From Yoonia rosea (lineage in GTDB: Bacteria > Pseudomonadota > Alphaproteobacteria > Rhodobacterales > Rhodobacteraceae), in the NCBI RefSeq assembly GCF_900156505.1, contig NZ_FTPR01000001.1:1054001-1118000 (forward strand): a stretch of 64,000 bases of DNA, given 5' to 3'. Under the pieces are notes generated by a model. It made no database searches, was not told the DNA's origin, and was given only the letters and a program-made list of their open reading frames with translations. The position numbers were made by a program, and so were the translations under genes. Positions 7,808-16,383 of the stretch are shown here, one piece after another (the first letter of the stretch is position 1; every line of letters begins with the position of its first letter).

Positions 7808-9066
7808 TAATCCACTTTCCCGAAGACAACGCTGGCATTCGTGCCACCAAAGCCAAAGGAGTTTGACAGAGCGATATCAATCTTGGCGGGCTTCTTTTCG
7901 TTGGCGCAGAGATCGACCACGGTCTCGCAATCCACATTATCAAGGTTGATGGTCGGCGGCGCGACCTGATCACGGATCGCCAAGATCGAGAAAATCGCCT
8001 CAATCGCGCCCGCAGCCCCCAAAAGGTGACCCGTGGCCGATTTCGTCGAGGACATCTTCAAGGATGATGCCGCATCGCCCAGCAACCGTTCAACTGCGCC
8101 CAACTCGATCGTATCTGCCATCGTCGACGTCCCATGCGCATTTACATAGTTGATCTGGCTTGGATCAATCCCCGCGTTCCGGCAGGCCGCGCGCATGGCA
8201 CGTTCCGCCCCTTCATGGTCAGGTGGCGGCGCGGTGATGTGGTATGCGTCACCACTCAAACCATAGCCAAGCACTTCTGCATAAATCTTGGCACCGCGCG
8301 CTTTGGCGTGTTCATATTCTTCCAGCACCACAATCCCGGCACCTTCGCCCATGACAAATCCGTCGCGGTCGGCATCCCACGGGCGGCTGGCTTTGGTCGG
8401 ATCATCATTATGCTTCGTGCTCAACGCCTTACAGGCGTTAAATCCGGCAATCCCCAGTTCGCAGATCGCAGCCTCGGCGCCACCGGCAATCATGACATCC
8501 GCATCACCATGCTGGATCAGGCGCGACGCATCGCCAATCGCATGGGCCCCTGTCGAACAGGCGGTCACCACCGCATGGTTCGGGCCACGGAACCCGTATT
8601 TAATCGACACCTGACCGGAAATCAGGTTGATCAGCGCACCCGGCACAAAGAAGGGCGACACACGACGCGGGCCTTTCTCGGCCATCATCACAGCGGTATT
8701 CGCAATCGAATTCAGACCACCAATGCCCGAGCCGATCATGACGCCCGTGCGCTCCAGATCCTCACGATCCTCAGGAGCCCAGCCAGAATCTTCAATCGCC
8801 TGCTGTGCGGCCGCCATGCCGAAGATGATAAAGGTATCAACTTTGCGCTGCTCTTTGGGATCAAGGTATTTGTCGGCGTTAAACGTGCCGTCGGTCCCGT
8901 CGCCCAAAGGCACTTCACAGGCATACTGTGTGGTCAGACGGCTGGGATCAAAGCCGGTAATCTTGCCGGCGCCGGACTGGCCGTCAAGAATGCGCTCCCA
9001 AGACTTTTCCACACCATCTGCAAGGGGCGTGACCAACCCCAAACCTGTCACAACAACACGACGCAT
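7807..9066 (-). CDS. fabF: 3-oxoacyl-ACP synthase II (KAS II)
   Basis: 419 aa, full length. It condenses malonyl-ACP with long acyl-ACP in type II fatty acid elongation in the cytoplasm. The catalytic cysteine is in TACSTGAHAIG, and the two histidines are in NAHGTSTMAD and SATGHLLGAAG, with the C-terminal NSFGFGGTNAS loop. The protein opens with MRRVVVTGLGLVTPL, as is standard. It lies 230 bp downstream of acpP on the same strand, behind a terminator, so it may have its own promoter in that gap. Confidence 0.97.
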   Translation of the reverse strand: MRRVVVTGLGLVTPLADGVEKSWERILDGQSGAGKITGFDPSRLTTQYACEVPLGDGTDGTFNADKYLDPKEQRKVDTFIIFGMAAAQQAIEDSGWAPEDREDLERTGVMIGSGIGGLNSIANTAVMMAEKGPRRVSPFFVPGALINLISGQVSIKYGFRGPNHAVVTACSTGAHAIGDASRLIQHGDADVMIAGGAEAAICELGIAGFNACKALSTKHNDDPTKASRPWDADRDGFVMGEGAGIVVLEEYEHAKARGAKIYAEVLGYGLSGDAYHITAPPPDHEGAERAMRAACRNAGIDPSQINYVNAHGTSTMADTIELGAVERLLGDAASSLKMSSTKSATGHLLGAAGAIEAIFSILAIRDQVAPPTINLDNVDCETVVDLCANEKKPAKIDIALSNSFGFGGTNASVVFGKVD

Positions 9067-9246
9067 ATTATGCCCTCACCTCTTGGCGTATTTGCCGACA
9101 CTGATAGCCCAGCCAAGGGCCAAGGGGCAAGTCCGGCAAACCCGGATCGGCAAGGAATGCACAGATTGCAACCGGCTCCCGCCACGCGCCGTGATGAAAT
9201 CAGCGCCAGAGACTGATTCCTCTGCCGCACAGACTGCCCCACAAAA

Positions 9247-9275
9247 GCAAAACGGCGCCCCAAGGGACGCCGTTT
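9247..9275 (-). terminator. Terminator after acpP
   Basis: Stem aaacggcg (9250-9257) with cgccgttt (9268-9275); on the minus strand it is followed by TTTTGCTTTTG. It lies 21 bp downstream of the acpP stop and separates this abundant transcript from fabF. Confidence 0.7.
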
Positions 9276-9295
9276 CACAAAATCGGACGTAGCGC

Positions 9296-9529
9296 TTAGC
9301 TTGCGCCGTCGATGAACTTAACCGCATCACCGAATGTCTGGATGGTTTCTGCAGCATCGTCAGGAATCTCGATCCCGAACTCTTCTTCGAAAGCCATGAC
9401 CAGCTCGACGGTGTCGAGGCTGTCTGCACCCAGATCATCAATAAAGGACGCAGCTTCCGTCACTTTGTCTTCTTCAACACCAAGATGCTCTACAACAATC
9501 TTGCGTACGCGGTCTGCAACGTCGCTCAT
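9296..9529 (-). CDS. acpP: Acyl carrier protein
   Basis: 77 aa, acidic. The phosphopantetheine attachment serine is in [13 protein letters not shown]. AcpP carries growing acyl chains for FabF, FabG and FabD, all encoded around it. The gene has long flanking gaps (204 bp upstream, 230 bp downstream) and its own terminator and candidate promoter, as expected for a gene expressed more strongly than its neighbours. Confidence 0.98.
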   Translation of the reverse strand: MSDVADRVRKIVVEHLGVEEDKVTEAASFIDDLGADSLDTVELVMAFEEEFGIEIPDDAAETIQTFGDAVKFIDGAS

Positions 9530-9675
9530 ATCAAATCCTTACGTTTCTGTGGGCTCTCGCCCGTTGTTCCCTAGGCTTGTGCCTAAATTTATGCGCCCGT
9601 GACGGGTCGCAGCCTTATCTGCCCTGCACAACAATTGACGTGGCGTCACATGCACCGTTCAGCAAATCTGCGTGG

Positions 9676-9703
9676 CCTATAGCAGAGAATACCCGCTTGG
9701 CAA
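9676..9703 (-). promoter_or_regulatory. acpP: Candidate acpP promoter
   Basis: On the minus strand TTGCCA (9698-9703) and TATAGG (9676-9681) are separated by 16 bp, about 150 bp upstream of the acpP start codon. This would give acpP a private promoter in addition to read-through from fabG. Confidence 0.45.
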
Positions 9704-9733
9704 ACGCTTTCAATCACCGAAAGTGATGATCTT

Positions 9734-10471
9734 CTAGATCATGGCCATCCCGCCATTCACATGCAAGGTGGTCCCGGTCGTATAGGCAGCCTCTGGGCTG
9801 GCAAGGTAAAGCACCGCTGCCGCGATTTCGTCGGCCTCGCCCATCCGCCCTGCAGGAACCTGCGTCAGGATGCCGGATTTCTGGTCATCGGTAAGCTTGT
9901 CCGTCATCGCCGTCGTGATGAAACCGGGGGCAACGCAGTTCACCGTAATGCCACGGCTTGCCACTTCGTAAGCGATGGATTTCGACATCCCCACCATGCC
10001 GGCCTTCGAAGCCGCATAGTTGGCCTGCCCCGGATTGCCTGTTGCACCGACAACAGAAGAGATATTCACAATCCGCCCCCAACGCGCTTTCATCATCCCA
10101 CGGATCACGCCCTTACACAGACGCATCGTCGAGGTCAGATTAACCTCCAGCACCGAAGACCATTCCTCATCCGACATGCGCATAAAGATATTGTCGCGTG
10201 TGATGCCCGCATTGTTGACCAGAATATCGACCGATCCCATCAAATCAGCAGCCTGTTTTGGCAGCGCTGTCACTGCTTCGGCATCGCTCAGGTTACACGG
10301 CAAAACATGCGCGCGCGCGCCCAAAGACGCGGCCAGCTCTTCCAGCGGCGCCACACGGGTGCCCGACAAGGCAACGGTCGCACCCGCATCATAGAGCGCC
10401 TTGGCAATCGCGCCACCAATCCCACCGGATGCACCTGTGACAAGCGCATTCTTTCCATTCAGGTCAAACAT
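9734..10471 (-). CDS. fabG: 3-oxoacyl-ACP reductase FabG
   Basis: 245 aa, classical short-chain dehydrogenase. The NADPH-binding motif is TGASGGIGGAIA, the NNAGITRD motif is present, and the catalytic Ser-Tyr-Lys set is in NISSVVGATG and YAASKAGMVG. The C-terminal end TTLHVNGGMAMI is typical of FabG. It reduces 3-oxoacyl-ACP in fatty acid elongation. It follows fabD by 19 bp on the same strand and precedes acpP, the usual fabD-fabG-acpP-fabF order. Confidence 0.97.
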   Translation of the reverse strand: MFDLNGKNALVTGASGGIGGAIAKALYDAGATVALSGTRVAPLEELAASLGARAHVLPCNLSDAEAVTALPKQAADLMGSVDILVNNAGITRDNIFMRMSDEEWSSVLEVNLTSTMRLCKGVIRGMMKARWGRIVNISSVVGATGNPGQANYAASKAGMVGMSKSIAYEVASRGITVNCVAPGFITTAMTDKLTDDQKSGILTQVPAGRMGEADEIAAAVLYLASPEAAYTTGTTLHVNGGMAMI

Positions 10472-10490
10472 TTATACGTCCTTCTTCAAC

Positions 10491-11429
10491 TTATGCTTTG
10501 ATTGCAGCAACCGCTGCAACCACATCTTCTGGTGTGCTCACTGCCACCGCGTTGATCCCCCGATCAATCCGCTTGACCATGCCTGACAGAGCTTTGCCTG
10601 CACCGATCTCATAGACCTCGGTTACGCCTTGGGCGCCCATATACATCACGCTTTCACGCCAGCGCACCGAGCCGGTGACCTGCTCCACCAGCAAACGGCG
10701 GATCATTGCCGGGTCACTGACCGCTTCGGCCAGCACATTGGATACCACAGGCACCTTGGGCTGCGCGATCTCGACCGCATCCAGCGCAAGCGCCATCGCA
10801 TCGGCGGCGGGCTGCATCAGACTACAATGGAAAGGCGCGCTGACTGGCAAAAGCAACGCGCGCTTGGCCCCTTTTGCCTTGGCAATCTCGACGGCACGTT
10901 CAACAGCCGCCTTATGACCCGACACAACCACCTGCGCGGGATCATTGTCATTCGCGGCCTGACATACCTCGCCCTGCGCGGCCTCTTCGGCCACGTCTTT
11001 CACAGCCGCAAAATCCAGCCCCAAAATCGCGGCCATCGCGCCGATGCCTACTGGCACCGCCTCTTGCATCGCAATGCCGCGCGCGCGCAGCAAACGGGCC
11101 GCATCTGCGACAGTGAACGCACCGGCCGCCGCAAGTGCTGAATACTCCCCAAGCGAATGTCCCGCGACATATGATGCGGCATCCACTGTGACACCCTCTG
11201 CCTCAAGAGCGCGCATCACGGCCATCGATGTTGCCATCAACGCAGGCTGGGCGTTCGCTGTGAGCGTCAGCGCGTCCAGTTCACCGCCCCAGATCAGACC
11301 CGAGAGGTCCTCCCCGAGCGCCTCGTCCACCTCGTCAAAGACGGCCTTGGCCGCCGGATAAGCATCAGCAAGGGCCTTACCCATCCCGATTGCCTGTGCA
11401 CCCTGCCCCGGAAAAACAAATGCGCGCAT
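10491..11429 (-). CDS. fabD: Malonyl CoA-ACP transacylase FabD
   Basis: 312 aa. The nucleophile serine is in GHSLGEYSALAAAGAF and the catalytic histidine region is VSAPFHCSLMQPA; the start MRAFVFPGQGAQAIGMGKAL is the family hallmark. FabD moves malonyl units to AcpP. It is the first gene of the fab cluster, and the 168 bp to the divergent cytochrome b561 gene must hold its promoter, although no convincing -35/-10 pair stood out there. Confidence 0.97.
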   Translation of the reverse strand: MRAFVFPGQGAQAIGMGKALADAYPAAKAVFDEVDEALGEDLSGLIWGGELDALTLTANAQPALMATSMAVMRALEAEGVTVDAASYVAGHSLGEYSALAAAGAFTVADAARLLRARGIAMQEAVPVGIGAMAAILGLDFAAVKDVAEEAAQGEVCQAANDNDPAQVVVSGHKAAVERAVEIAKAKGAKRALLLPVSAPFHCSLMQPAADAMALALDAVEIAQPKVPVVSNVLAEAVSDPAMIRRLLVEQVTGSVRWRESVMYMGAQGVTEVYEIGAGKALSGMVKRIDRGINAVAVSTPEDVVAAVAAIKA

Positions 11430-11597
11430 AATGCGTCCCCTATTCGTTGCCTTTTATTGCCAAGACGCTTACCGCGCCGCGCCCGTCTGCACAAGCAACC
11501 ACGAAACTGCACAGGTCCAAGAGCACAGGCGCACAGAATGTGCCCTTTGCATCATGACCAGACATGTTACCTATCCTAAAACTTTTTGGAGATTGTT

Positions 11598-12776
11598 ATG
11601 TCAGCCACGCAAACCTACGGCACAGTGACGAAAACATTTCATTGGCTCACGGCACTTTTGATCCTCACCATCGTACCGTTGGGGGTGGTTGCCTATGATC
11701 TGCCCTATGAAACAAACGAGCAGCTGGCCCTGAAAGCGCAGCTGTTTTCATATCACAAGACGCTGGGGGTGATCGTCTTTGCCGTGGCCTTGGCGCGCAT
11801 TGCATGGGCCTTGACCCAGACCAAACCGGCCCCGCTGCACCCGGAACGCAAATCCGAAACCTGGCTTGCTGAAACAGTCCACTGGCTTCTTTATATCTCG
11901 CTTGTGGCTGTGCCGCTGACCGGTTGGATCCACCACGCCGCGACCGAAGGCTTTGCCCCGATCCTGCTGCCCATCGGCCAGGACCTGCCCTTTGTGCCCA
12001 ATGACGAAGCCGTTGCAAAACTCTTTGGTGGTCTGCACTGGCTGTGGAGCAAGATTATGGTCGGTTCGATCCTGCTGCATATCGCAGGCGCGCTCAAACA
12101 TGTCTTTATCGACAAAGATGCCACCCTGCGCCGCATGTGGTTCGGCAAAAGCGACGCTGCCGGCCTTGGGCGCCATGCCGGCACATGGACTGCACCCGTT
12201 GCAGCCGTCGCACTCTATGTTGCCCTGACTGGCGCAGGCGCGGCAGCCGGCCTCTACGCTGCACCCTCAACAGTCGAACGGATTGAACTTGCCGAGGTGT
12301 CCTCGGACTGGACCGTGACCGAAGGGTCCATCAACCTTACGATCACGCAATTCGGCAGCGCTGTCAGCGGCGGTTTTGCGGATTGGACCTCGGCCATCAG
12401 CTTTGACGAAAACGCAAGTGACGTGATGGGATCAGTTGAAACAACCATTTCCATTGGGTCTTTGTCGCTGGGCTCTGTGACCGGCCAGGCGCTGGACGCG
12501 GATTTCTTCAATGCAGCCACCTTCCCCACCGCCGTCTTCACCGCCGACATTCTGGCCGATGGTGACGCCTATGTCGCTGATGGGACGCTGACGATCAAAG
12601 ACATCACAGCCCCGCTTGCCCTACCCTTCACACTGACACTCGATGGCGACACCGCCACGATGAATGGGTCAATTACCATTGACCGGCGGACCTTTGAAAT
12701 CGGCCAGAGCATGAGCGACGAAAGCAACCTCGCCTTCCCCGTGCAGGTTGACATCGCACTGACCGCAACCCGCTAA
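11598..12776 (+). CDS. Cytochrome b561-YceI fusion protein
   Basis: 392 aa. The start is the ATG at 11598, with GGAG 6 nt upstream. Residues ~1-180 form a four-helix diheme cytochrome b561 domain with histidines in KTFHW, FSYHKTLGV, ETVHWLLY and LLHIAGALKHVF. A fifth hydrophobic segment (about 200-222) leads into a C-terminal YceI domain (about 230-392), a lipocalin-like fold binding polyisoprenoids, presumably periplasmic. The fusion suggests electron transfer between membrane quinol and a quinone-like ligand. It is convergent with a free yceI gene and shares a bidirectional terminator with it. Confidence 0.88.
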   Translation: MSATQTYGTVTKTFHWLTALLILTIVPLGVVAYDLPYETNEQLALKAQLFSYHKTLGVIVFAVALARIAWALTQTKPAPLHPERKSETWLAETVHWLLYISLVAVPLTGWIHHAATEGFAPILLPIGQDLPFVPNDEAVAKLFGGLHWLWSKIMVGSILLHIAGALKHVFIDKDATLRRMWFGKSDAAGLGRHAGTWTAPVAAVALYVALTGAGAAAGLYAAPSTVERIELAEVSSDWTVTEGSINLTITQFGSAVSGGFADWTSAISFDENASDVMGSVETTISIGSLSLGSVTGQALDADFFNAATFPTAVFTADILADGDAYVADGTLTIKDITAPLALPFTLTLDGDTATMNGSITIDRRTFEIGQSMSDESNLAFPVQVDIALTATR

Positions 12777-12784
12777 ACGAAAAA

Positions 12785-12811
12785 GGCCGCGCTCCGATCT
12801 GGAGCGCGGCC
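12785..12811. terminator. Bidirectional terminator between two YceI-domain genes
   Basis: A perfect 11-bp GC-rich stem (12785-12795 with 12801-12811, 5-nt loop) is flanked by a run of five A on the left, which becomes a T run on the minus strand. It is strongest for the minus-strand yceI gene and weaker for the plus-strand fusion gene. Confidence 0.82.
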
Positions 12812-12835
12812 TGATTGTTCCGTCAGACGGTGATC

Positions 12836-13417
12836 TTATTCAGTTGCTTGCATCGCCTCGATGGAAATCATGACTTCCACTTCATCGCTGACGAATGGTG
12901 CGAATGCGCCGACTTCGAAATCGGACCGCAGCAGTGTTGTTGTCGCGTCAAAACCTGCCCACGGCATTTCGGCCATCGGGTGCATGCCAACCTGGTTCAG
13001 CTTGGCATCCAGGACAACAGCTTTCGTGATGCCGTTCAGTGTCAGATCACCCGTGATCAACGCTGTGTCTTCGCCTGTCACCTCAATCCCTGTGGATGTG
13101 AATGTCACCATTTCGTCTTCGGCAGCGTCGAAGAAATCACCGCTCATGAAGTGCTGAAAACGCTCTTCCCAACCTGTCAGCATGGTGCGCACAGGGAAAG
13201 AAACGTTGACAGAGGATGCCGCAGGATCTTCCTGGTTGAATGCGATCTCGCCTTCAAATCCGGAGAACATGCCGTAGGTTGTCGAATATCCAAGGTGGTC
13301 GTAGCTGAAGACAATCTGGCTGTGGCTCGCGTCCAGCACGTAGTTTTGTGTTGTTGCAAATGCGGGTGTTGTCAGGGTCGCAGCAGCAAGTGCCGCGGAG
13401 GTCAAAAGGGTTTTCAT
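12836..13417 (-). CDS. Periplasmic YceI family protein
   Basis: 193 aa from MKTLLTSAALAAATLTTPAF, a clear Sec signal peptide cut near AFA-TT; GGAG lies 8 nt before the ATG. The mature part shows YceI-family features: YVLDASHSQIVFSYDHLGYST, EEDPAASSVNVSFPV-like strands and a C-terminal DEVEVMISIEAMQA. These proteins bind isoprenoid lipids or quinones in the periplasm. Its partner is probably the neighbouring b561-YceI fusion, as soluble YceI genes are frequently paired with cytochrome b561 genes. Confidence 0.9.
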   Translation of the reverse strand: MKTLLTSAALAAATLTTPAFATTQNYVLDASHSQIVFSYDHLGYSTTYGMFSGFEGEIAFNQEDPAASSVNVSFPVRTMLTGWEERFQHFMSGDFFDAAEDEMVTFTSTGIEVTGEDTALITGDLTLNGITKAVVLDAKLNQVGMHPMAEMPWAGFDATTTLLRSDFEVGAFAPFVSDEVEVMISIEAMQATE

Positions 13418-13539
13418 GAGGCTTCTCCAAGCTAAAAAAGTATTGCGTGGAGGACAGATAGCTAATTTGATTGCGTTTCCTAGCTTCAAAAACGAACAGA
13501 AGCTGTTCACGGATACGTAGCCTTCTCACAAAAGAGAAA

Positions 13540-13560
13540 GGCCGCCCCGTTTGGGCGGCC
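13540..13560 (-). terminator. Terminator after the small membrane protein gene
   Basis: An 8-bp stem ggccgccc (13540-13547) with gggcggcc (13553-13560) is followed on the minus strand by TTTCTCTTTT. It lies 24 bp past the stop of the gene at 13584-14141. Confidence 0.75.
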
Positions 13561-13583
13561 TCAGCCTGCGCAAGATCGACGTC

Positions 13584-14141
13584 TTACAATAGATCTGCCG
13601 CCAATCGGTCGCGCAACGGCAGCAGTTGCGCCTCGGTTCCCTTGGCAACGCGAATTGCATTGGCAGAATCGTTATATCCCAGCAGCAACTGCGATTGACC
13701 GCCGGTTTCGTCCATTTCGAGATAAATCCCGCTGATTTCATCAAAGGCATAAAGCCCCACCGTTGTCGGGCTGCCGAAGCGGTTGGCCACGACCTCACGG
13801 ATTTCGCGTGCTTTGGTGTCGATATGCACATCCGCCATCGACCCACGACTGGCAAACCACAACAGATAGCACCCGATTGCCCCCATCAGCACAGCAGCAC
13901 CGATCCGCATGAAGCCAAAGTTTCCGTCAAAGAACAGGGTCGGCAGTACCAGAACTCCGAAAGTCGCCGTCACCAGACAAATGCCAAAAAAGAAACTGAT
14001 CGCCTGTCCGACCATCACCGACACAGGCGCGCTTTCGCGCGAGAGAACCTTATAGCCCCAATACTGATCTTCGGTTGCAAACGGCGTTGTCCGCGCGACG
14101 TGATTGACAATGCCACCGGCGTTTATGTCGATATCTGTCAT
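13584..14141 (-). CDS. Uncharacterised membrane protein, two TM segments
   Basis: 185 aa from MTDIDINAGGIVNHVART; the longer upstream frame has no support. Two hydrophobic segments (about residues 45-70 and 76-97) flank a short loop; the C-terminal ~85 residues are soluble and resemble a PH-like/bacterial 'regulator of surface' fold only loosely (VHIDTKAREIREVVANRFG, LYAFDEISGIYLEM, LLLGYNDSANAIRVAKG). I do not recognise a named family. It is monocistronic, with its own terminator, divergent from rpsF. Confidence 0.7.
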   Translation of the reverse strand: MTDIDINAGGIVNHVARTTPFATEDQYWGYKVLSRESAPVSVMVGQAISFFFGICLVTATFGVLVLPTLFFDGNFGFMRIGAAVLMGAIGCYLLWFASRGSMADVHIDTKAREIREVVANRFGSPTTVGLYAFDEISGIYLEMDETGGQSQLLLGYNDSANAIRVAKGTEAQLLPLRDRLAADLL

Positions 14142-14268
14142 TCTGCCTACTCCACACTTTTTAATGACACGATGCCGTGCAATCCGGGCAATAAAGCGGC
14201 GAGCACAAGGCGAGGTTAAGAAATCTAGGATTCTGGCCAAAAGGCTGCTTTTTAGGGCCATTCATGGC

Positions 14269-14296
14269 TTGCGCCACAGCGATTGCCCTGTATAAG
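14269..14296 (+). promoter_or_regulatory. Candidate promoter of rpsF-rpsR-rplI
   Basis: TTGCGC (14269-14274) and TATAAG (14291-14296) are spaced by 16 bp, giving a leader of roughly 105 nt before rpsF. The -10 is close to consensus. Confidence 0.5.
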
Positions 14297-14376
14297 GCCC
14301 CATCCTTGCTGCAATATGTATGAACTGCGCAGGCTCTCGTGGATGGGACGCATGCAAGGGGAACCGCCCATCCTTT
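14297..14376 (+). promoter_or_regulatory. Structured rpsF leader, possible S6:S18 autoregulatory RNA
   Basis: The leader holds ggatggg (14341-14347) pairing with cccatcc (14367-14373). The trinucleotide ccg (14364-14366) lies immediately 5' of the right arm. A second ccccatcc at 14298-14305 can pair with the same ggatggg, so two folds compete. Many bacteria carry an rpsF-leader RNA with a conserved CCG bulge bound by the S6:S18 complex. The match here is by eye only. Confidence 0.4.
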
Positions 14377-14407
14377 GAAATGCGCTGATAAATGAACTGG
14401 AGTTCAC

Positions 14408-14770
14408 ATGCCGCTATACGAGCATGTCATGATTGCGCGTCAGGACTTGTCCAATACGCAAGCTGAAGGCCTCATCGAACATTTCGGAACCGTACTTGCC
14501 GACAACGGCGGCAAGCTGCTGGAAAACGAATACTGGGGCGTCAAGACGATGGCCTACAAGATCAACAAGAACCGCAAGGGCCACTATGCCCTGCTGCGCA
14601 CAGATGCGCCTGCTCCTGCTATTCAGGAAATGGAACGCCTGATGCGTCTGCACGAAGACGTCATGCGCGTACTGACCATCAAGGTCGACGCACACGAAGA
14701 AGGCCCTTCCGTGCAAATGCAAAAGCGCGAAGAGCGCGGTGACCGTGGCGACCGCCGCGAGCGTCGCTAA
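14408..14770 (+). CDS. rpsF: 30S ribosomal protein bS6
   Basis: 120 aa. It begins MPLYEHVMIARQDLSNTQAE, typical of alphaproteobacterial bS6, and includes EYWGVKTMAYKINKNRKGHY and a charged C-terminal tail rich in Arg/Glu. It forms a dimer with bS18 on the 30S platform. It is first in the rpsF-rpsR-rplI operon; GGAG lies 8 nt upstream of the ATG. Confidence 0.97.
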   Translation: MPLYEHVMIARQDLSNTQAEGLIEHFGTVLADNGGKLLENEYWGVKTMAYKINKNRKGHYALLRTDAPAPAIQEMERLMRLHEDVMRVLTIKVDAHEEGPSVQMQKREERGDRGDRRERR

Positions 14771-14797
14771 TCGTTGATCTGAGAAAGGACATCAATC

Positions 14798-15025
14798 ATG
14801 GCTACTAAACCATTTTTCCGTCGTCGTAAGTCCGATCCGTTTGAAGGCGAAAACGCCCCGAAGATCGACTACAAAGACACCCGCCTTTTGCAGCGCTACA
14901 TCTCTGAGCGCGGCAAAATCGTTCCCGCCCGTATCACTGCTGTTGGTGCAAAAAACCAGCGCGCTCTCGCCCGTGCGATCAAGCGTGCCCGTTTCCTTGC
15001 CCTGCTGCCATACGCTGTAAAATAA
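14798..15025 (+). CDS. rpsR: 30S ribosomal protein bS18
   Basis: 75 aa, basic, starting [20 protein letters not shown]. The conserved core [19 protein letters not shown] and the [20 protein letters not shown] segment that contacts 16S rRNA are intact. AAAGGA precedes the ATG. It lies 27 bp after rpsF and 12 bp before rplI, so the three genes form one transcript. Confidence 0.98.
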   Translation: MATKPFFRRRKSDPFEGENAPKIDYKDTRLLQRYISERGKIVPARITAVGAKNQRALARAIKRARFLALLPYAVK

Positions 15026-15037
15026 GGAAAGCATCCC

Positions 15038-15655
15038 ATGGATATCATCCTACTTGAGCGCGTTGCAAAGCTGGGTCAGATGGGCGAAGTCGTCTCTGTC
15101 AAAGAAGGCTATGCACGTAACTTTCTGCTCCCACAGGGCAAAGCACTGCGCGTAAACGCGGCAAACCTTGCCCGCTTCGAGGCTGAAAAAGCCCAGATGG
15201 AAGCACGCAACCTCGAAACCAAGAAAGAAGCCGAAGCACTGGCTGCGAAGCTTGACGGTGAGAAATTCATCGTGATCCGCTCTGCATCCGACGCAGGCTC
15301 GCTTTATGGTTCTGTCACAACACGTGACGCCGCAGAAGCCGCCACTGCATCTGGCTACTCGGTCGACAAAAAGCAGGTTGTTCTGCTTGGCGCGATCAAA
15401 GAACTGGGTCTGCACGACGTTTCGATCAACCTGCACCCCGAAGTTACAGCAACCATCACGCTGAACGTCGCACGTTCGGTTGAAGAAGCTGAACTGCAAG
15501 AAGCCGGCAAATCCATCGCCGAGCTTGCAGCAGAAGAAGAAGCCGCAGCTGAATTCGAGATCCAGGAGTTGTTTGACGATATCGGCTCTGCCGCATCTGA
15601 CGACGATGATCTGGCTGAAACAGCTGGCGTAGAGACAGAAGAAGACAAAGCGTAA
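15038..15655 (+). CDS. rplI: 50S ribosomal protein bL9
   Basis: 205 aa, longer than the ~150 aa of many bL9 proteins. The N-terminal domain [19 protein letters not shown] and [13 protein letters not shown] are canonical, followed by the long connecting helix and C-terminal domain. The extra ~50 residues are an acidic tail rich in Glu, Asp and Ala ([18 protein letters not shown] onwards), a feature shared by Rhodobacterales bL9 proteins as far as I know. A terminator follows 30 bp downstream. Confidence 0.97.
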   Translation: MDIILLERVAKLGQMGEVVSVKEGYARNFLLPQGKALRVNAANLARFEAEKAQMEARNLETKKEAEALAAKLDGEKFIVIRSASDAGSLYGSVTTRDAAEAATASGYSVDKKQVVLLGAIKELGLHDVSINLHPEVTATITLNVARSVEEAELQEAGKSIAELAAEEEAAAEFEIQELFDDIGSAASDDDDLAETAGVETEEDKA

Positions 15656-15684
15656 GCTTCTCAACCTTCGACAACAACACATCT

Positions 15685-15714
15685 GGCCGCTCCTTTTCGG
15701 GGGCGGCCTTTTTC
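15685..15714 (+). terminator. Terminator of the rpsF operon
   Basis: ggccgctc (15685-15692) pairs with gggcggcc (15701-15708) apart from one G-T pair, followed by five T. It lies 30 bp downstream of the rplI stop codon. Confidence 0.8.
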
Positions 15715-15810
15715 GTGCCTGAAGAGCTTTCCACGATGGTCCAGCGCGGATTCACAGTATTTTAGCGCGTATCCGCCATGAATACTCCCGCAGACACACT
15801 AGGAGCCATC

Positions 15811-16383
15811 ATGAAAAAAATCTCACTTGGCCTCGCCATTGCAATTGCCGGCATTCAGCCACTCCATGCTGATGACACAAAGGCGGCGATGGAGGCGTTC
15901 CTTACAGAAAATATCGTGACATGGGCAACCGACCCTATTCTCGTGGCCGCAATCGAAGCACAGAACGTTGAAACGGCGGGCTATGATCAGGCCAAGATCG
16001 ATGAATTGGATCAGCTCTGGCGCGGTTTCTATGGCATTGATGACGCTGAGATTATCGTCAATGTGATCAACACACCCGCCGGAGATTTCCTGCGTAGGCA
16101 AGTCGCAGCGTCAGGTGGTGCCATCACCGAAGCCTTCATCATGGATGCCCGCGGTTTGAATGTTGCAGCTTCGATGCCAACGTCAGACTACTGGCAAGGG
16201 GACGAAGCCAAGTTCCAGCAAACCTATATGGTTGGCAGCACGGCTGTGCATTTCGGCGATGTGGAAGTCGACAAATCAACGAAGCAGGCGCAGGCACAGG
16301 TTTCAATGACGATCGTCAATGAAGCCACCGGCAACGCAGTTGGCGCAATAACCGTGGGTATCAACCTTGATGCATTGATGTAG
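15811..16383 (+). CDS. Secreted PDC/Cache-like sensor-domain protein
   Basis: 190 aa from MKKISLGLAIAIAGIQPLHA, a Sec signal peptide; AGGAG lies 6 nt upstream of this ATG. The mature protein is a single domain resembling periplasmic PDC/Cache sensors: TDPILVAAIEAQN, the IINTPAGDFLRR-type segment, DARGLNVAASMPTSDYWQGDEAKFQQTY and VGAITVGINLDALM at the end. Such domains usually sit outside chemoreceptors or kinases. Here there is no membrane anchor or output domain, so it may be a free periplasmic ligand-binding protein. The ligand cannot be told. Confidence 0.72.
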   Translation: MKKISLGLAIAIAGIQPLHADDTKAAMEAFLTENIVTWATDPILVAAIEAQNVETAGYDQAKIDELDQLWRGFYGIDDAEIIVNVINTPAGDFLRRQVAASGGAITEAFIMDARGLNVAASMPTSDYWQGDEAKFQQTYMVGSTAVHFGDVEVDKSTKQAQAQVSMTIVNEATGNAVGAITVGINLDALM

